Of a stretch of DNA of 64,000 nucleotides, positions 18,231 through 25,967 are shown in pieces. The stretch is from assembly GCA_049969475.1 (NCBI GenBank), contig JBMFOU010000014.1:1-64000 (forward strand), in the 5' to 3' direction. The translations under genes were made by a program, and so were the position numbers. The notes below the pieces were generated by a model, which saw only the letters and a program-made list of their open reading frames with translations, was not told where the DNA came from and did not search any database. Numbering within the stretch: the stretch's first letter is position 1; the number at the start of each line of letters is the position of its first letter. Source of the DNA: UBA2030 sp049969475. GTDB taxonomy: Bacteria > Bacteroidota > Bacteroidia > Bacteroidales > TTA-H9.

Positions 18231-18288
18231 CACCCCCTGGACAAACTTTTTTTAGGGGATTGAGTCATTGAGAACATCTTCCATTCAC

Positions 18289-19758
18289 ATGCAAAAATAT
18301 TTTCGATTTTTACTGTTTTTTTTATCTTTTTGGACACTGAGGGTAGAAGCTCAGGAATTTACGGGGCTCAATGTAGGTAATTTTAAAGGTGTAGATGCCA
18401 TTACGGCCAATCCTTCACTGGCCCTGCTGCAGCGCTCCTGGCTCGATATACGGCTTGCTGGAGTTGGGTTATTTGCTGAGAATACTTATGTATATATTCC
18501 GCGCGCCGACTTCAACCTGACTGATTTGCTCAGGAAAAATTATCAGTTTCCCAGGTATGGAGAATATGCGCGACCTGTCCTGGCATCGGCGGGTAGCAGG
18601 CTATTTTATGCATATACTGACAACCGACTTTTGCTGCCCGCCGTTTTATATTCCGACATGAGCAGGCGTTTTGCTATAGCTATTTCTTTGCAAAGCCGCT
18701 TTGCTGGGGGGGCTGAACGCATTCCTTATGACGTGGCGAATTTTAGCTATTACGGACTCGATTATTCACGGCAGCACCGTATTGAATACAATGATTTTAA
18801 TATCAGTGGATCTTCGTTGGCTTGGAGTGAGATAGGGGTCACCGTGGCGAGGGTACTTCGAAGAGAACGTTTCGATCTTTGGACGGCAGGCGTAACTTTT
18901 AAATATTTATTGGGTCATTCGGGTTTTTATGCCAGAATGGATAATGTTCGCTATATTGTACTCAACGATTCGACGATAAATATCCGAAACTTGACAGGCG
19001 AAGCGGCTTTTGCCGTGCCCATGAATTACAACACCAATACATTCCCGGGTGGTCAGCCTTACATCTTAGGAAAAGGTCTGGGATTCGATGTAGGTTTTAC
19101 TTTTTTAAAAACACCCCGGGAAATCAAGCGCCTTCTGCCTCAAAGGGTTTGCCAGACTTCCTTCGATGATTATGTTTGGCGTTTGGGCGTGTCGCTACTC
19201 GATGTGGGGGCTATTACTTTCCTTACTAATGCGCAGAAACACCGAATAACCAACACCCAATATTTTTGGGAGAATGCTAATCAGATAAGTTACCAGAACG
19301 TGCAGGAGGCTGTGAATGATTTCAGCACCCGGCTTACAGGTAGCCCCCAAGGAACCCTTGTAGATACCATTTTTAGCATAGGACTGCCTACGGCCTTGAG
19401 TATTCAATACGACCGAAAGCTGGAGGGCCACTGGTATATTTATGCAGGTGCCCTCAAGGCACTCCCTTTAATGGGCGATGCCGCTATTCACCGACCTGAC
19501 CAAGTTATGCTTATTCCAAGGTACGAAACCAGATACTTTGAAGCAGCCTTTCCTTTAACAATGTACCGACTGGTAAGACCTCGCCTGGGGCTGAGTCTCC
19601 GATTTGGAACTTTTACCCTGGGGACTGATAATCTTGGAGGCTTTATTCGTCAGGGCAATTTTAAATCGGCCGACCTTTACTTTTCTTTGCGCATTAGTTT
19701 GCGTAAGGGTCATTGCTGGTATGGCAAACCCAGTGATCCTTGCTATAGCACCTACTAA
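18289..19758 (+). CDS. DUF5723 family outer-membrane protein
   Basis: A 489-residue exported protein. The signal peptide (MQKYFRFLLFFLSFW to VEAQ) begins at the ATG at 18289; an in-frame ATG at 18268 only adds seven polar residues. The opening EFTGLNVGNFKGVDAITANPSL and amphipathic strands throughout resemble the Bacteroidota DUF5723 family, probably an outer-membrane barrel related to FadL/PorV-like proteins. Function is unknown. It is followed 51 nt later by a small membrane protein gene. Confidence 0.7.
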   Translation: MQKYFRFLLFFLSFWTLRVEAQEFTGLNVGNFKGVDAITANPSLALLQRSWLDIRLAGVGLFAENTYVYIPRADFNLTDLLRKNYQFPRYGEYARPVLASAGSRLFYAYTDNRLLLPAVLYSDMSRRFAIAISLQSRFAGGAERIPYDVANFSYYGLDYSRQHRIEYNDFNISGSSLAWSEIGVTVARVLRRERFDLWTAGVTFKYLLGHSGFYARMDNVRYIVLNDSTINIRNLTGEAAFAVPMNYNTNTFPGGQPYILGKGLGFDVGFTFLKTPREIKRLLPQRVCQTSFDDYVWRLGVSLLDVGAITFLTNAQKHRITNTQYFWENANQISYQNVQEAVNDFSTRLTGSPQGTLVDTIFSIGLPTALSIQYDRKLEGHWYIYAGALKALPLMGDAAIHRPDQVMLIPRYETRYFEAAFPLTMYRLVRPRLGLSLRFGTFTLGTDNLGGFIRQGNFKSADLYFSLRISLRKGHCWYGKPSDPCYSTY

Positions 19759-19809
19759 CGCCAAAAAGAAGTCTATTTTTTTAACGATTTTTGATGAAAT
19801 TTGGGTTTT

Positions 19810-20247
19810 ATGGAAGATAAATTGCTTAAATACTGGCTTATTCAGGAACTGCTCCTTCAGGGATACCGGCTGCTTTTTGGATTTATGCAGGTGATTTTAT
19901 TTACGGGAGCTGCTATCCAAGTTTCCACCCAACACAATACCTATTTGTTTAATAATCTGATGTTTGTAGCGCTGGTATTGATGGGGCTTGGAATAAAGAT
20001 TACCCGTGCAAGGGCTTTGGATGTATCCTATTTTCAGTGGCAGATAGCCCTAGTAAAAGAAATGAGCCCTGACAAAAATATTTTGTCTGAATTCAAACGA
20101 TGGCAGAAACTTCCAGGGAAGGAGAAACACCGGATGATGAAGGAAGCAGGTATTTTACCCTCCGCCAGTCGTAAGGTTTTTGAAGTTTGGCTGCCAGGTA
20201 TATTCCTTGTAGGCTGGTTTGCTATGTGTTTGATTGTATGGATGTAA
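19810..20247 (+). CDS. Small membrane protein of unknown function
   Basis: I do not recognise this 145-residue protein. It has hydrophobic segments near 17-36 and 47-62 and a third near the C-terminus (GIFLVGWFAMCLIVWM), with a charged middle region (KEMSPDKNILSEFKRWQKLPGKEKHRMMKEAG). The ATG at 19810 is preferred over a TTG three codons upstream. Codon use matches the neighbours, and it is bounded by a hairpin before the convergent ftcD gene. Confidence 0.6.
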   Translation: MEDKLLKYWLIQELLLQGYRLLFGFMQVILFTGAAIQVSTQHNTYLFNNLMFVALVLMGLGIKITRARALDVSYFQWQIALVKEMSPDKNILSEFKRWQKLPGKEKHRMMKEAGILPSASRKVFEVWLPGIFLVGWFAMCLIVWM

Positions 20248-20264
20248 TAGCTACGATGACAAAA

Positions 20265-20313
20265 ATAAAAAAGGTTGTCCCATGGGGTGTATGGCGACCT
20301 GTAGACAACCTTT
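20265..20313 (-). terminator. Terminator of ftcD
   Basis: On the minus strand AAAGGTTGTC, a 24-nt loop and GACAACCTTT, followed by a T-rich tract, 25 nt after the ftcD stop. It may also stop reading from the opposite strand. Confidence 0.75.
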
Positions 20314-20338
20314 AGTGGGTATAATTCAGCTCCTTATA

Positions 20339-22030
20339 TCAGGCGCCGATTTTTGTATTTACAATTTCAAGGATTTCCTTTTCAGCCGTGAGTGCTTTCT
20401 TTTCTATTTCTGCCCCTCTGTTAATGAGATCCTGGGCCTGGGTTTTATTGTCCAATCCGGCGGCATTAATTTTAACATTTAGAAATGCACCCATAACGGC
20501 TGTACGGGCACAGAGAGCTCCCACTCCTGCATCGCTCAACGAATTGGGATTTCCATGTTCTGCCATGGCTTTAATAATTTCGAAGGCTTCCAACGACTTT
20601 TCCATGGTGCCCAGGGGTGTGAGGGTAGCGTACAGGGTGGCTTCCTGAATAGCCTTTTTACGGGCTGCCTTTTCTTCATCGGTTGCTTTGGGCAGGCCAA
20701 AGGCATCCATGATCTTATTGAATGCCCGGGTATCTTCATCTACCAGATGAAGGAGTTCTTCCATGAGATGATGGCCTTTTTCGGCCCAATCGCTGAAAAA
20801 TTCCCACTTCTCGTCCCAGCCGGGTTTATGTGCACTGAGATTCGCCACCATGGTACCCAGCGCTGCAGCCAAAGCACCCACATAGGCTGAAATGCTTCCA
20901 CCGCCAGGTGCCGGAGATTCGGAAGCTGTTTCGTAGGCAAAGCCCTTTGAGGTAAGGTCAACCAGCAGCTTTTGTTTCTCTTCGGCTGCCAGCATGTATT
21001 CAATAATCTTTTCCTCTGGTTTGAAAGGCTTCAGGTCGTCGAGTCCCATGCTTTTGACGGCAATCTTTATCAGCTCACTGTCGGGAACGCCAAGGCTTCG
21101 CTGCTGTTTGCGCAGAAAATACCGACCTGCTTCGAGGATGGCCCGTGCTGGCACCAGACCTACAATCTCGGTACCTGTAACTCGCAGCCCCCGCTGACGG
21201 GCTTTTTCCGAAACCTCTTCAAAAGCTATATGCAAGGGCGTCTGAGAAATATTGGTAATGTTCATCGATACCTGAGCAATGCCATATTCATCGATAAACC
21301 AGCCGATGGCCTTGGTTCCCTTGAGCGTTCCCGGAATCCAAATTTCGTTGCCGTTTTCGTCTTTTTTAATTTTTCCGGTAACTGGATTTCCTTCACGTAG
21401 GGGCCGGCCTTTTTCTCTTACGTCGAATGCCACCGCATTAGCCCTACGGGTGGAAGTGGTATTGAGGTTGAAATTGACGGCGATAAGAAAATCGCGGGCT
21501 CCGATGGCTGTGGCTCCAGCGGTGGCATTAAACTCGGCCGGCCCAAAATCCGGCTTCCATTCGGGTTTAGCGAGTTTCTCCGGCAATCCTTCATATTCCC
21601 CTGCTCTAACATGGGCAAGATTGCGCCTTTCAGGCGTAAAAGCTGCATTTTCGTAGCAATACACCGGAATGCCCAGTTCTCTCCCTACGCGTTCACCCAA
21701 TTTCCTGGCATACTCCACAGTTTCTTCCATGCTAATGTTAGCTACTGGTACCAGCGGACATACATCCGTGGCACCAAAGCGGGGATGAGCTCCTTTATGT
21801 TTACGCATATCGATTACCTCGGATGCCTTGCGAATGGCTCGGAATGCTGCTTCAATCACGGGTTCTGGTTCTCCAACAAAGGTAACCACTGTTCGGTTGG
21901 TGGCCTGTCCGGGGTCTACATCCAGCAGCCTCACCCCTTCCACACTCTCTATTTCTGCAGTTATCTGACGGATGATGCCCATATCGCGTCCTTCACTGAA
22001 GTTGGGCACACATTCGATAAGTTTTTTCAT
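20339..22030 (-). CDS. ftcD: Bifunctional glutamate formimidoyltransferase / formimidoyltetrahydrofolate cyclodeaminase
   Basis: Last steps of histidine degradation: transfers the formimino group from formiminoglutamate to tetrahydrofolate, then releases ammonia to give 5,10-methenyl-THF. The 563-residue protein begins with MKKLIECVPNFSEGRD, the family N-terminus, which fixes the start at 22030 rather than 22096. The transferase part (about 1-340; HKGAHPRFGATDVCP) is fused to the cyclodeaminase part (about 360-563; SPAPGGGSISAYVGALAAALG, near 370). No other hut gene is adjacent. A canonical promoter lies at 22074-22105. Confidence 0.95.
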   Translation of the reverse strand: MKKLIECVPNFSEGRDMGIIRQITAEIESVEGVRLLDVDPGQATNRTVVTFVGEPEPVIEAAFRAIRKASEVIDMRKHKGAHPRFGATDVCPLVPVANISMEETVEYARKLGERVGRELGIPVYCYENAAFTPERRNLAHVRAGEYEGLPEKLAKPEWKPDFGPAEFNATAGATAIGARDFLIAVNFNLNTTSTRRANAVAFDVREKGRPLREGNPVTGKIKKDENGNEIWIPGTLKGTKAIGWFIDEYGIAQVSMNITNISQTPLHIAFEEVSEKARQRGLRVTGTEIVGLVPARAILEAGRYFLRKQQRSLGVPDSELIKIAVKSMGLDDLKPFKPEEKIIEYMLAAEEKQKLLVDLTSKGFAYETASESPAPGGGSISAYVGALAAALGTMVANLSAHKPGWDEKWEFFSDWAEKGHHLMEELLHLVDEDTRAFNKIMDAFGLPKATDEEKAARKKAIQEATLYATLTPLGTMEKSLEAFEIIKAMAEHGNPNSLSDAGVGALCARTAVMGAFLNVKINAAGLDNKTQAQDLINRGAEIEKKALTAEKEILEIVNTKIGA

Positions 22031-22073
22031 AAGTGAATGATTTATAATACTTCTGTTGTTTTCTCTGGTTTTG

Positions 22074-22105
22074 CAAAGGTATTGGCTTGATAGCATTCCT
22101 GCAAA
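22074..22105 (-). promoter_or_regulatory. Promoter of ftcD
   Basis: On the minus strand TTTG (22105-22102), 20 nt, TACCTTTG (22081-22074): a full match to the Bacteroidota promoter, 43 nt before the ATG at 22030. Confidence 0.75.
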
Positions 22106-22183
22106 CCTTTGCGGAAGAGGAAAGCTCAGCAGGGAAGTATGTCTAAAATGTTGTATTTTCGGCGGACTTAAATAATAACCTGT

Positions 22184-24142
22184 ATGAAATTGAGATTTTG
22201 GCTGATAGGTTTTGTGATCGGGACCCTAAGCTTAGAAGCACAGGTAAATCATCTCAATCCAGTCCCATTCACCCGAGTGAAGCTGAACGATGCTTTTTGG
22301 GCACCCCGCATTCAAACCAATCACGAGGTTACCATTCCTATTTCCATTCAGAAAAGCCGCGAAACGGGGCGCATTCAGAATTTTGTGGTGGCAGCCCGCC
22401 TGGCGCCCGGTAGTTTTTGCTCCAAATATCCTTTCGACGACAGCGATGTTTTTAAAATCATTGAAGGGGCCAGCTATTCCTTACAACTCTTCCCCGATAC
22501 CCGACTTGAGGCTACGCTCGACACGCTGATCCATTATATTGCTCTGGCTCAGGAGCCCGATGGATATCTATACACCAACCGAACCATCGATTCCAACAAT
22601 CTTCATCCCTGGGTAAGCCGAAAGCGCTGGGAAAACGATCCCATACTCAGTCATGAGTTATACAATGTGGGGCATTTGTATGAAGCGGCCGTTGCCCATT
22701 ACCAGGCTACGGGAAAACGTACACTGCTCGATGTGGCCATTAAAAATGCAGACCTCGTTGCCCGGGATTTCCTCGACCGGGGCTTGAAATTCTATCCGGG
22801 ACATCAAGAGATTGAGTTGGCTCTTGTAAAACTCTACCGCGTAACGGGAAATGAACGTTATCTGCAATTGGCTAAGTATTTTTTGGATATCAGGAAAGGG
22901 GGAGAAGTATACAACCAGGCACATAAGCCAGTGGTAGAGCAGGACGAAATTATTGGGCATGCGGTGCGGGCCACCTATATGTATTGCGGAATGGCTGATG
23001 TAGCTGCACTAACAGGCGAAAAGGCCTATCAGGATGCCATTCGGCGCATATGGAACGACATGATAAGAGGTAAATATTACATAACGGGTGGAATTGGCAG
23101 CGACGCGTCCAACGAAGGTTTCGGACCAGCCTATCATCTGCCCAACGAAACAGCATATTGTGAAACCTGCGCTTCTATCGGCAACGTGTTGTGGAACTAC
23201 CGAATGTTTCTGATGGATGCCGATGCCCGCTATCTCGATGTTGCCGAGCGAACCCTGTATAATGCACTTTTGTCGGGGGTATCGCTCAGCGGTGACCGAT
23301 TTTTTTATCCCAATCCTCTCGAATCGAACGGCCAACATAAGCGGGCCGAATGGTTTGGCTGTGCTTGCTGCCCTTCTAATATCTGCCGCTTTCTTCCTTC
23401 CTTACCTGGATTTTTCTATGCTTACAATGCTGACCGGCTCTACGTTAATTTCTATGCAGGGGGTACTGCTAATCCCCTCGATGGCGTGGTCATTGAAACC
23501 TTTACCCATTATCCCTGGGAGGGGAATATTGCAATGGTTTTAAAAGAAGTAAGGGGAATGCCGGGTCGGTTGGCTTTGCGTATTCCGGGATGGGCGAGGG
23601 GAGAGGCCGTTCCGTCGGATCTCTACAGGTTCACCAACAGGAAACCTTCCGAAATATGCATTGCTGTGAATGGTCAGGCAGTCAATTATACCATGGAAAA
23701 GGGCTTTGCTATTATACAGCGCGATTGGCAGCCCGGCGATCGAATAGACCTCACTCTTTCGATGCCGGTGAAATTTGTGGTGGCTCACCCGGAGGTGAAA
23801 GAAGACTCAGGAAAAGTGGCCCTGCAACGGGGGCCTCTGGTGTACTGCCTCGAATGGCCCGACCAATTAGTGGAGGAAACAGATGCTACTGAGTTAGATT
23901 CACTAGCTAATCTCTGGGACATTTCGCTTATGAAGATCGACACCTCTGCAGCCATTCAAGTAAGGCCCTTCGAAGGTTTGCTCCCGGGCACTTTGGTATT
24001 GGAGGGAAAGGCATTCGTGACGGGGTCAGGCAAGAAAGAATGGTCTGAAGTGCACTTCAGGGCTATTCCTTATTTTGAATGGGCAAATCGGGGCCCGGGC
24101 CGCATGCGGGTATGGTTGCCCGTGGCAGATCGTAAGCTTTGA
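22184..24142 (+). CDS. GH127 family glycoside hydrolase (beta-L-arabinofuranosidase-like)
   Basis: A 652-residue exported enzyme (signal peptide about 1-20, ending LEAQ) of the DUF1680/GH127 family, whose characterised members release beta-L-arabinofuranose through a cysteine nucleophile bound near zinc. The expected residues are visible: ETAYCETCASIG near 325 and WFGCACCPSNICR near 397, which carry the Glu-x-Cys and Cys-Cys zinc/catalytic ligands. Length is typical. It stands alone between ftcD and gldB, with no SusC/D pair or other glycosidase beside it, so it may act with a distant locus. Confidence 0.9.
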   Translation: MKLRFWLIGFVIGTLSLEAQVNHLNPVPFTRVKLNDAFWAPRIQTNHEVTIPISIQKSRETGRIQNFVVAARLAPGSFCSKYPFDDSDVFKIIEGASYSLQLFPDTRLEATLDTLIHYIALAQEPDGYLYTNRTIDSNNLHPWVSRKRWENDPILSHELYNVGHLYEAAVAHYQATGKRTLLDVAIKNADLVARDFLDRGLKFYPGHQEIELALVKLYRVTGNERYLQLAKYFLDIRKGGEVYNQAHKPVVEQDEIIGHAVRATYMYCGMADVAALTGEKAYQDAIRRIWNDMIRGKYYITGGIGSDASNEGFGPAYHLPNETAYCETCASIGNVLWNYRMFLMDADARYLDVAERTLYNALLSGVSLSGDRFFYPNPLESNGQHKRAEWFGCACCPSNICRFLPSLPGFFYAYNADRLYVNFYAGGTANPLDGVVIETFTHYPWEGNIAMVLKEVRGMPGRLALRIPGWARGEAVPSDLYRFTNRKPSEICIAVNGQAVNYTMEKGFAIIQRDWQPGDRIDLTLSMPVKFVVAHPEVKEDSGKVALQRGPLVYCLEWPDQLVEETDATELDSLANLWDISLMKIDTSAAIQVRPFEGLLPGTLVLEGKAFVTGSGKKEWSEVHFRAIPYFEWANRGPGRMRVWLPVADRKL

Positions 24143-24146
24143 AGTC

Positions 24147-25151
24147 CTATCGGGGCGGCTTATATCCGGAACGGTCGAAAATACTCCTGAAATTTGTGTT
24201 ATTGAGTATCGAAGCTAAATTTTCTTTAGGGTGATTTTTTAAGTAAGCTCTTACAATCTGCCAACCCATAAACTGGCCCGTACGTCCTGGGGCTCCCTCA
24301 GGAAAACCCTGCGTGGTAGGGCCTTCACCCACAAATTTGTTAATAACACTTTTCTCTCGACTAAACAAAAGGTTCTGACCCGTCAGAAAAGCCCACATCT
24401 CTTTTTCATTCGACAAACACCATTCATATTGCTCAGGCGTATAGCCGATTAGCAAATGCGAAGGTACTTCAGGAAGAATTTTTTCAGTTGCTGCCAACAG
24501 TAAACCTTGGGCTATCATTTGTTCGATAAGTGCACCATCATCCGGATATTCGGCCATACGAGCTATCAGTATGGTTTTAATAACGTCAGGCACCAGATTG
24601 TCAGGTGTCATTCGGCGAGTGATATACACCGGAATATGGACTGACCGATATCCCTGAAAATCGTTACCCAGATAGTTATCCAGCGGAATTACGAGCACGG
24701 AATCTTTTGTAAAAATACCATGTTCGATATCGAAACCACTAATATAGCTGTAAACATGTGAGGGCGGATTCCAATCCGGAAAGTAAAATTTCAGGTAGCG
24801 AAAGGCTTCGGTTAGTTGCGACTCCACTGTTTTTAAGTCAGGAAAAACTCGGGTGCTTTTTACATAGGCTTCGATGATGACTGGGTCGTTGAGATAATTT
24901 TCCATCTGTAGCAAGCTGGCCGGATTGTTATATTCTTCTCCGATAAAAAGGGGATATTTCGCGGCCAGTTTTTTCATCTCTGTGGGCAAACTGTCTGCCT
25001 TTACGCGAAAAAGATCTACTTCATAGCGCTCAATGTGTACAGGCTTTATCTTTATCCCTCTCAGGTCAGGCTTGTCGCTTCTTTTACAACCAGTTAGAAG
25101 CAAGAAGAAAGCAGGGATTAACCAAAAGAGGTGAACAAACTTTTTTATCAT
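24147..25151 (-). CDS. gldB: Gliding-motility lipoprotein GldB
   Basis: A 334-residue lipoprotein with a lipobox LLTGC (Cys22). GldB is needed for gliding in Flavobacterium and is found across Bacteroidota that carry the type IX secretion/gliding machinery. The family pattern is recognisable in IERYEVDLFRVK near residue 41, PDWNPPSHVYSYISGFD near 125 and GRTGQFMGWQIVRAYLK near the C-terminus. Two proteins in the window carry T9SS sorting domains, which fits. It lies downstream of a PorT-like gene on the same strand, but a hairpin terminator separates them. Confidence 0.88.
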   Translation of the reverse strand: MIKKFVHLFWLIPAFFLLLTGCKRSDKPDLRGIKIKPVHIERYEVDLFRVKADSLPTEMKKLAAKYPLFIGEEYNNPASLLQMENYLNDPVIIEAYVKSTRVFPDLKTVESQLTEAFRYLKFYFPDWNPPSHVYSYISGFDIEHGIFTKDSVLVIPLDNYLGNDFQGYRSVHIPVYITRRMTPDNLVPDVIKTILIARMAEYPDDGALIEQMIAQGLLLAATEKILPEVPSHLLIGYTPEQYEWCLSNEKEMWAFLTGQNLLFSREKSVINKFVGEGPTTQGFPEGAPGRTGQFMGWQIVRAYLKNHPKENLASILNNTNFRSIFDRSGYKPPR

Positions 25152-25171
25152 AACCGAAATCTATTGAAAAA

Positions 25172-25207
25172 CAAAAGGTTCCTGTATCAAGCGCTGACCC
25201 AGGAACC
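25172..25207 (-). terminator. Terminator between the PorT-like gene and gldB
   Basis: On the minus strand GGTTCCTG, a 15-nt loop, CAGGAACC, then TTTTGTTTTT. It lies 20 nt after the stop codon at 25227. Confidence 0.85.
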
Positions 25208-25226
25208 TATGGCGTTTATTTTTGAT

Positions 25227-25835
25227 TTAGAGTATTTTCCATCCCAGACTTACGTTGAACATGCGTGGTTTGATACTCTGTCCGGTTTCGGTGGAAATGT
25301 TATTGAGTCCTATTTCGTATCTCACATCGAAGGTAAACATCAGCACATCTACTCCAGCACCGAGGGTGGCAGCCCATACAGCATCTTTGAGTTTAATTTC
25401 GTCTGCAGTTGCTGACAAATTATTGATTTTTAGTTTTTTGTTTAATGCAAAAGAAGCTACCGGACCTGCGAATACCCGCAGTTTGGCAACCGGTGTGTTT
25501 AACAACTTATTTCCGATAAGCAAGGGAATATCAAGCGCAGTCATTGAGTATTCGTAATTATCTATTCCTGAACCTCCTGTGGCTGTCAGGTTGAATTTAC
25601 CACCCCTGCCGGAAATCATGAGCTCGGGCTGAAAATAAGTTTTTCCTCCTAAGCGTGCAAAGGCTCCTAATTGCAGACCTGATTTGCTTTGTTCTTTTAG
25701 AATATTAACATTCTCTCCCATGTCGGTGGAGAGTCGGTTGACATTGAGGCCTATTTTGGGCCCGAAAGAGAGCTGTCCGAATATCATCAGGCTGTTTAAA
25801 AGAAAAAACATGGCAAACAGTGCAGTCTTTTTCAT
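25227..25835 (-). CDS. PorT-family outer-membrane beta-barrel protein
   Basis: A 202-residue exported protein (signal peptide about 1-20) with the small-barrel pattern of the Bacteroidota PorT/OMP_b-brl family: LSFGPKIGLNVNRLS after the signal, SGLQLGAFARLGGKTYFQPELMISGRGG, and a final strand MFNVSLGWKIL ending in a hydrophobic residue. It has its own promoter box (TAAATTTG, 25859-25866) and its own terminator. Role unknown. Confidence 0.85.
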   Translation of the reverse strand: MKKTALFAMFFLLNSLMIFGQLSFGPKIGLNVNRLSTDMGENVNILKEQSKSGLQLGAFARLGGKTYFQPELMISGRGGKFNLTATGGSGIDNYEYSMTALDIPLLIGNKLLNTPVAKLRVFAGPVASFALNKKLKINNLSATADEIKLKDAVWAATLGAGVDVLMFTFDVRYEIGLNNISTETGQSIKPRMFNVSLGWKIL

Positions 25836-25858
25836 AGATAAGCGTTTTGGTGTTGCGG

Positions 25859-25866
25859 CAAATTTA
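25859..25866 (-). promoter_or_regulatory. -7 box for the PorT-like gene at 25227
   Basis: TAAATTTG on the minus strand, 23 nt upstream of the start codon. No clear -33 TTG was seen. Confidence 0.4.
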
Positions 25867-25940
25867 CTATTTCCTGAAATCTTTCTAAAAAATTAGTTGA
25901 AGATGTAAGTATAAAAACCCCCCTTCGCATGGAAATTTTG

Positions 25941-25948
25941 TATATTTG
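25941..25948 (+). promoter_or_regulatory. -7 box for the BvgS-like kinase
   Basis: TATATTTG 19 nt before the ATG at 25968. It lies downstream of an earlier in-frame ATG at 25929 and so favours the later start. Confidence 0.4.
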
Positions 25949-25967
25949 GATGGGTATTTCTTTCAAA

